Positions 60,412 to 64,000 of a stretch of 64,000 nt of DNA are shown here, piece by piece (the first letter of the stretch is position 1; each line of letters begins with the position of its first letter). The notes beneath the pieces were generated by a model. That model ran no database searches, was not told the DNA's origin, and saw only the letters and a program-made list of their open reading frames with translations. The stretch lies in assembly GCF_002979865.1 (NCBI RefSeq), contig NZ_PCPZ01000006.1, forward strand, positions 124,001 through 188,000, given 5' to 3'. Both the position numbers and the translations under genes were made by a program. The stretch is from Arthrobacter sp. MYb214. GTDB taxonomy: Bacteria > Actinomycetota > Actinomycetes > Actinomycetales > Micrococcaceae.

Positions 60412-60861
60412 ATGTCCGCTCTGGAAAACAACCCGGGTCTGCAGACCGCTGCGCGTACCCTGCTTCGCTTGGCCTTCGGCTTCCTCTTCCTGGCTCATGG
60501 CTGGCAGAAATACTTCCAGTTCACCATCGAGGGCACCACTGCGGCCTTTGGCCAGATGGGCGTTCCTGCTGCCGGTTTGATTGCTCCAGTGGCGGCAACC
60601 CTGGAGATCGCCGGCGGCGCCGCGATCATCCTTGGCCTGCTGACCCGCGTCTTCGCTGGCCTGCTGGGCCTGCAGATGATTGCCGCCCTGTTCATGGTTC
60701 ATGCCTCAGGTGGCGTGTTCGTGGAAAATGGCGGCTTCGAGCTTGTCCTGGCACTGGCTGCCGGCGCGCTGGCACTGCTCTTGACGGGCCCAGGCCGCAT
60801 CTCGCTTGATGCGCTGATATTCAAGGGCAAGAAGTCGGAAAAGGCGCTGGCTAACGCCTAA
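60412..60861 (+). CDS. DoxX family membrane protein
   Basis: A 149-residue, four-helix protein of the DoxX family. TLLRLAFGFLFLAHGWQKYF and LIAPVAATLEIAGGAAIILG are typical signatures, followed by TRVFAGLLGLQMIAALFMVH. DoxX-like proteins are membrane partners of oxidoreductases and are often induced by oxidative or disulfide stress; their chemistry is not settled. AGGAGTTAAAAT before the ATG. Monocistronic: own promoter with palindromes and a clear terminator. Confidence 0.9.
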   Translation: MSALENNPGLQTAARTLLRLAFGFLFLAHGWQKYFQFTIEGTTAAFGQMGVPAAGLIAPVAATLEIAGGAAIILGLLTRVFAGLLGLQMIAALFMVHASGGVFVENGGFELVLALAAGALALLLTGPGRISLDALIFKGKKSEKALANA

Positions 60862-60876
60862 TCCCCAGCTTCAAGG

Positions 60877-60904
60877 AAACCCCGGGAATTCTTTCCCGGG
60901 GTTT
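60877..60904 (+). terminator. Terminator after doxX
   Basis: AAACCCCGGGAA (60877-60888) pairs perfectly with TTCCCGGGGTTT (60893-60904), loop TTCT, followed by TGTTG. It lies 15 bp after the doxX stop. Confidence 0.88.
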
Positions 60905-60928
60905 TGTTGTGCCTGGAGTGGGTTGGTG

Positions 60929-60977
60929 TTGACGTGATCGAACGCACTCTGACATACTGAACGAACGGTCAGTATGT
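60929..60977 (+). promoter_or_regulatory. paaA promoter with PaaR-type operator
   Basis: TTGACG (60929-60934), 18-bp spacer, CATACT (60953-60958). The -10 is inside a 26-bp dyad (60952-60977) with perfect 9-bp arms ACATACTGA / TCAGTATGT around ACGAACGG. Core AACGAACGGTCA (60960-60971). The operator covers the promoter, so repression by occlusion is expected. Confidence 0.8.
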
Positions 60978-61002
60978 AATTTGTTTTCGATGAGGTGAAC
61001 CC

Positions 61003-61989
61003 ATGGCCCCGACCACACCGCAGGAGCCGGGACTGAGTGCCGTCCCGAGCTACGAAGAAGAGCAGTCCCAAGCGCGTTTCGACGCCTTGATCGATCAGGA
61101 CTCCCGCGTCGAGCCACGCGACTGGATGCCTGAGAAGTACCGCAAGACCCTCAGCCGCCAGATCTCCCAGCACGCGCACTCCGAAATCATCGGCATGCAG
61201 CCTGAGGCCAACTGGATCACCCGTGCTCCCTCGCTGAAGCGCAAGTCAATTCTGATGGCCAAGGTGCAGGATGAAGCCGGGCACGGGCTCTACCTCTACT
61301 CGGCTGCCGAGACCCTGGGCACCACCCGCGACGAGTACAACGAGCAGCTGCTCTCCGGCAAGGCCAAGTACTCCTCGATCTTCAACTACCCTGCACGCAC
61401 CTGGGCGGATATGGGTGCTATCGGCTGGCTGGTCGATGGTGCGGCCATCGCCAACCAGGTTCCGCTGTGCCGCGCCTCCTACGGCCCCTACGGCCGTGCG
61501 ATGGTGCGCGTGTGCAAGGAAGAATCCTTCCATCAGCGCCAGGGCTTCGAAATCCTGCTCTCGCTCTCCCGCGGCACCGAGGCGCAGAAGAAGATGGCCC
61601 AGGACGCCATCAACCGCTTCTACGAACCCTCGCTGATGATGTTCGGTCCGCCAGATGACCAGTCGCCGAACTCCCAGCAGTCCATGGCCTGGAAGATCAA
61701 GCGTTTCTCCAATGACGAACTGCGCCAGCGCTTCGTTGGCATGATTGCCGAGCAGGTCAAGGTCCTTGGCCTGACCCTGCCGGATCCCCAGTTGCACTTC
61801 GATGAAGAGAAGAAGCAGTGGATCCACAAGGATTTGAACTGGGATGAATTCATGGCAGTGATCAAGGGCAATGGCCCGGCCAACGCGCAGCGGCTGGAAC
61901 GCCGCCGTGAAGCGCACCGCGAAGGTGCCTGGGTCCGAGAAGCCGCCGCAGCATACGCAGCAAAACAAGCACGAAGTGAGGTCGCCTAG
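61003..61989 (+). CDS. paaA: Phenylacetyl-CoA epoxidase subunit PaaA (catalytic)
   Basis: A 328-residue di-iron oxygenase subunit that forms 1,2-epoxyphenylacetyl-CoA. Carboxylate/His ligands are in [30 protein letters not shown] and [19 protein letters not shown], the two ExxH iron-binding motifs being present. Full length for the family. First gene of the paaABCDE operon, directly behind a strong promoter/operator. The paaB start lies 1 bp after its stop. Confidence 0.97.
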   Translation: MAPTTPQEPGLSAVPSYEEEQSQARFDALIDQDSRVEPRDWMPEKYRKTLSRQISQHAHSEIIGMQPEANWITRAPSLKRKSILMAKVQDEAGHGLYLYSAAETLGTTRDEYNEQLLSGKAKYSSIFNYPARTWADMGAIGWLVDGAAIANQVPLCRASYGPYGRAMVRVCKEESFHQRQGFEILLSLSRGTEAQKKMAQDAINRFYEPSLMMFGPPDDQSPNSQQSMAWKIKRFSNDELRQRFVGMIAEQVKVLGLTLPDPQLHFDEEKKQWIHKDLNWDEFMAVIKGNGPANAQRLERRREAHREGAWVREAAAAYAAKQARSEVA

Positions 61990-61990
61990 C

Positions 61991-62281
61991 ATGAGCCAAC
62001 AGAGCAATTGGCCCCTGTGGGAAGTATTCGTCCGTTCGTCCCGAGGACTCTCGCACGTCCACGCCGGATCCCTGCATGCACCGGATCAGCAGATGGCACT
62101 GCGCAACGCCCGCGATCTGTACACCCGCCGCAATGAAGGCGTCTCGCTATGGGTCGTAAAATCCTCGGACATCATCAGCTCCGACCCCGGTGAAAAGGAT
62201 TCCTTTTTCGAATCCCCGCAGGGCAAAGACTACCGCCACGCGACCTATTACAAGGCCAGTGAGGGAGTGAAGCACCTGTGA
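61991..62281 (+). CDS. paaB: Phenylacetyl-CoA epoxidase subunit PaaB
   Basis: A 96-residue structural subunit. LWEVFVRSSRGLSHVHAGSL, then HAPDQQMALRNARDLYTRRN and SLWVVKSSDI match PaaB closely; it bridges AC heterodimers in the complex. ATG 61991; the longer frame overlaps paaA. The stop overlaps the paaC GTG (GTGA). Confidence 0.95.
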   Translation: MSQQSNWPLWEVFVRSSRGLSHVHAGSLHAPDQQMALRNARDLYTRRNEGVSLWVVKSSDIISSDPGEKDSFFESPQGKDYRHATYYKASEGVKHL

Positions 62282-63138
62282 AGCACGAAGAACTCGACGA
62301 AGCGCTCGATAGCTTCGGCGACGCGCTGGCCTCGGCCACCCGCGTCACCCCGGGCAATGCCCTGCGTCCGGAGGACATCGCCGTGGACGGCGTCAAGCCA
62401 AGCGAAGAGGTTGCGCGCTACGCGCTGACCCTGGGCGACGATGCCCTGATCCTGGCGCAGCGCATGTCGCACTGGATTTCCCGCGCTCCGGAACTGGAAG
62501 AAGATGTTGCCCTGGGCAATATCGCCCTGGATATCCTGGGCCACGCCCGCTCGTTCCTGACCTACGCCGGACTGGCCTGGGACAAGACCGAAGACGAATT
62601 GGCCTACTGGCGCGAGGAAGAAGAATTCACTTCGCTGTGGATTGTCGAACAGCCTAACGGCCACTTCGGCGTGACCATCATCCGCCAGCTGATCGTTTCG
62701 ATCTTCCAGAACCTGCTCTACAAGCAGCTGGCGCAGTCAAAGGACGAAACCCTGGCCGCCATCTCGGCCAAGGCAGTCAAGGAAGTCGACTACCACCGCG
62801 ACCACGCCATCCAGTGGACCATCCGCCTGGGCATGGGGACCGAGGAATCAGCGTCCAAGATGCGCCATGCCCTGGAAATCCTCTGGCCGTACGTCGATGA
62901 GATGTTCCGCGATGAGGAAGTCCACCAGGACCTTGCGGGCATCGCCGTGCTGCCCTCCACCCTGCGCGGTGCATGGGATGAAGAAATCACTGCGGTACTG
63001 GCCGACGCCGGACTGGAGATTCCTGCTACCGGACAGGCCATGGCCTACGGACGCCGCGGCGAGCATTCGGAGCACCTGGGCTACCTGCTGGCAGAGATGC
63101 AAGTTCTCGCCCGCAAGCATCCCGGTGCCAGCTGGTAA
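62278..63138 (+). CDS. paaC: Phenylacetyl-CoA epoxidase subunit PaaC
   Basis: A 286-residue ferritin-like structural partner of PaaA. ALTLGDDALILAQRMSHWIS, ALGNIALDILGHARSFLTY, KEVDYHRDHAIQWTIRLGMG and GRRGEHSEHLGYLLAEMQ are PaaC signatures. It forms the AC core with PaaA and is not itself catalytic. GTG start overlapping paaB. Confidence 0.95.
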   Translation: MKHEELDEALDSFGDALASATRVTPGNALRPEDIAVDGVKPSEEVARYALTLGDDALILAQRMSHWISRAPELEEDVALGNIALDILGHARSFLTYAGLAWDKTEDELAYWREEEEFTSLWIVEQPNGHFGVTIIRQLIVSIFQNLLYKQLAQSKDETLAAISAKAVKEVDYHRDHAIQWTIRLGMGTEESASKMRHALEILWPYVDEMFRDEEVHQDLAGIAVLPSTLRGAWDEEITAVLADAGLEIPATGQAMAYGRRGEHSEHLGYLLAEMQVLARKHPGASW

Positions 63139-63175
63139 CTACGCAACATTTTTGCCCGAAAAGGGGGAAGCAGTC

Positions 63176-63673
63176 TTGAGCAAGACGATCGCTGGCGCCA
63201 AGGACCTGTTCGCTATCGCCTCCCAGGTGACCGACCCGGAAATTCCGGTGCTATCCATCGCGGACCTGGGAATCCTGCGCGAGGTGGAGATGGCCGAGGA
63301 CGGAACCGTGCAGGTAGTCATCACCCCGACCTATTCAGGTTGCCCGGCGATGGATGCCATCAATGGCGACCTGTACACCGCTTTCGCAGACGCCGGATAT
63401 GAAAAGGTTGACGTCAAGCTGGTACTGAGCCCGGCGTGGTCAACGGACTGGATGACCGCGGAAGGCAAGGCCAAGCTCGAAGAGTACGGGATTGCCCCAC
63501 CGACCGGCCAGGGCCACGCAGGCCGCGTCACCCTGGGCATGAGCGTGAAATGCCCGCGGTGCCACTCGCTGAACACCCGGGAGTTGGCCCGCTTCGCCTC
63601 GACTTCCTGCAAGGCGCTCTACACCTGCAAAGACTGCTTGGAACCCTTCGACTACTTCAAGGTGCTCTCATGA
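63176..63673 (+). CDS. paaD: PaaD, MIP18-family maturation factor of the epoxidase
   Basis: A 165-residue protein. The MIP18/DUF59 domain has VTDPEIPVLSIADLGILREV and PTYSGCPAMDAINGDLYTAF (reactive Cys); the C-terminus adds a four-Cys zinc ribbon (CPRCHSLNTRE, then CKALYTCKDCLEPFD). Probably delivers iron or iron-sulfur to PaaE/PaaA. I start at TTG 63176, with AGGGGGAAG 5 bases upstream; no ATG/GTG gives a sensible N-terminus. Overlaps paaE by 4 bases (ATGA). Confidence 0.9.
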   Translation: MSKTIAGAKDLFAIASQVTDPEIPVLSIADLGILREVEMAEDGTVQVVITPTYSGCPAMDAINGDLYTAFADAGYEKVDVKLVLSPAWSTDWMTAEGKAKLEEYGIAPPTGQGHAGRVTLGMSVKCPRCHSLNTRELARFASTSCKALYTCKDCLEPFDYFKVLS

Positions 63674-64000
63674 CCGAAAAAACCACTCCCACCCGACGCC
63701 GGGCATCCTTCCATCGGCTCACCGTCTCGAACGTGCGCCGGTTGACCAAGGACTCAATTGAAGTCAGCTTCGCCATCCCTGGCGACTTGAGCGAGGAATA
63801 CGACTACGTCGCAGGCCAGTACGTGGCGTTGCGCAAGGAAATCCCCAACGCCGAAGGCGAGCTGGTCGAACTGCGCCGTTCGTACTCGATCTGCGCCGCC
63901 CCGACGGGCGACGAGATCAAGGTGGCGATCAAGCGCGACCTGGGCGGCCTGTTCTCCACCTGGGCCAACGAGTCCCTGGCCGCAGGGGACCAGATCGATG
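63670..64000 (+). CDS. paaE: Phenylacetyl-CoA epoxidase reductase PaaE (3' end cut by window edge)
   Basis: The first ~110 residues of the NADPH-dependent flavin/[2Fe-2S] reductase that feeds electrons to PaaA. HRLTVSNVRRLTKDSIEVSF leads the FAD-binding barrel, with YVAGQYVALRKEI, then RRSYSICAAPTGDEIKVAIK (FAD motif RxYS) and GLFSTWANESLAAGD. The NADPH and plant-type ferredoxin domains lie beyond the window. The ATG overlaps the paaD stop. Confidence 0.95.
   Translation, partial: MTEKTTPTRRRASFHRLTVSNVRRLTKDSIEVSFAIPGDLSEEYDYVAGQYVALRKEIPNAEGELVELRRSYSICAAPTGDEIKVAIKRDLGGLFSTWANESLAAGDQID

Overview
The window is a stretch of an actinobacterial chromosome, probably from the Micrococcaceae (Arthrobacter/Glutamicibacter-like). 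This is inferred from the roughly 60% G+C, frequent GTG/TTG starts, the actinobacterial Tad-type 'helicase/secretion' locus, bS22, the menaquinone and cytochrome c gene order, and a paa cluster with a TetR-type PaaR. Genus-level placement is a guess from gene content. Coding density is very high. I see no rRNA or tRNA gene, insertion sequence, prophage or CRISPR array. Only one gene-free stretch exceeds 300 bp (42055-42390).

Region 1 (1-18.9 kb): endonuclease III (cut by the window edge), a CoA-pyrophosphatase-type Nudix enzyme, and a stand-alone family A DNA polymerase facing them. Next comes a compact Tad-like pilus/secretion locus (CpaE/Ssd-like, TadA, TadB, TadC, DUF4244 pilin-like, two TadE-like proteins) that converges on a DEAH helicase with a C-terminal DUF1998 cysteine cluster. 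After two GNAT enzymes, TrhO-type tRNA hydroxylase, a large methyltransferase and a winged-helix regulator come topA and a Ppx/GppA phosphatase. The gene set resembles the Mycobacterium tuberculosis Rv3646c-Rv3674c neighbourhood.

Region 2 (18.9-39 kb): sugar-phosphate isomerase-like protein, proC, a TrkA/TrkH potassium system, AcuC deacetylase, an ArsR regulator, glutamate dehydrogenase, a small excisionase-type HTH protein, the 32-residue ribosomal protein bS22, a SerB-like HAD phosphatase, a glutaredoxin-like protein and Rex. Then follow a histidine phosphatase and a complete system II cytochrome c maturation operon (ResA/TlpA, CcdA, ResB, CcsB), two small membrane proteins and menA-menE-menB. 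This order parallels M. tuberculosis Rv0496-Rv0548c, with trkA/H-acuC-arsR-gdhA inserted between proC and the HTH gene.

Region 3 (39-64 kb): an accessory catabolic region built around phenylacetate degradation. Four transcription units carry paa genes: the thiolase/enoyl-CoA hydratase/hydroxyacyl-CoA dehydrogenase operon, paaZ, paaI-paaK-paaR, and paaABCD(E, cut by the window end). Each is preceded by a related palindromic site (12-base core A[AC]CGA..G.TC[AG]), so a single TetR-type regulator probably controls all four. Between them lie an amino acid permease, an MHS-type MFS transporter, a RamA-like LuxR regulator divergent from an acetate transporter with a duplicated dyad between them, a RIO-type kinase divergent from a tyrosine-phosphatase-like gene, a GNAT-GrpB fusion, oligopeptidase B, an amino acid ABC importer and a DoxX protein.

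The observations most worth a second look are the four-site PaaR regulon, the RIO kinase/phosphatase pair with a strongly SD-initiated 32-codon ORF overlapping the kinase start, the duplicated dyad beside the RamA-like regulator, the minimal Tad locus with its folded intercistronic element, and the GNAT-GrpB fusion.
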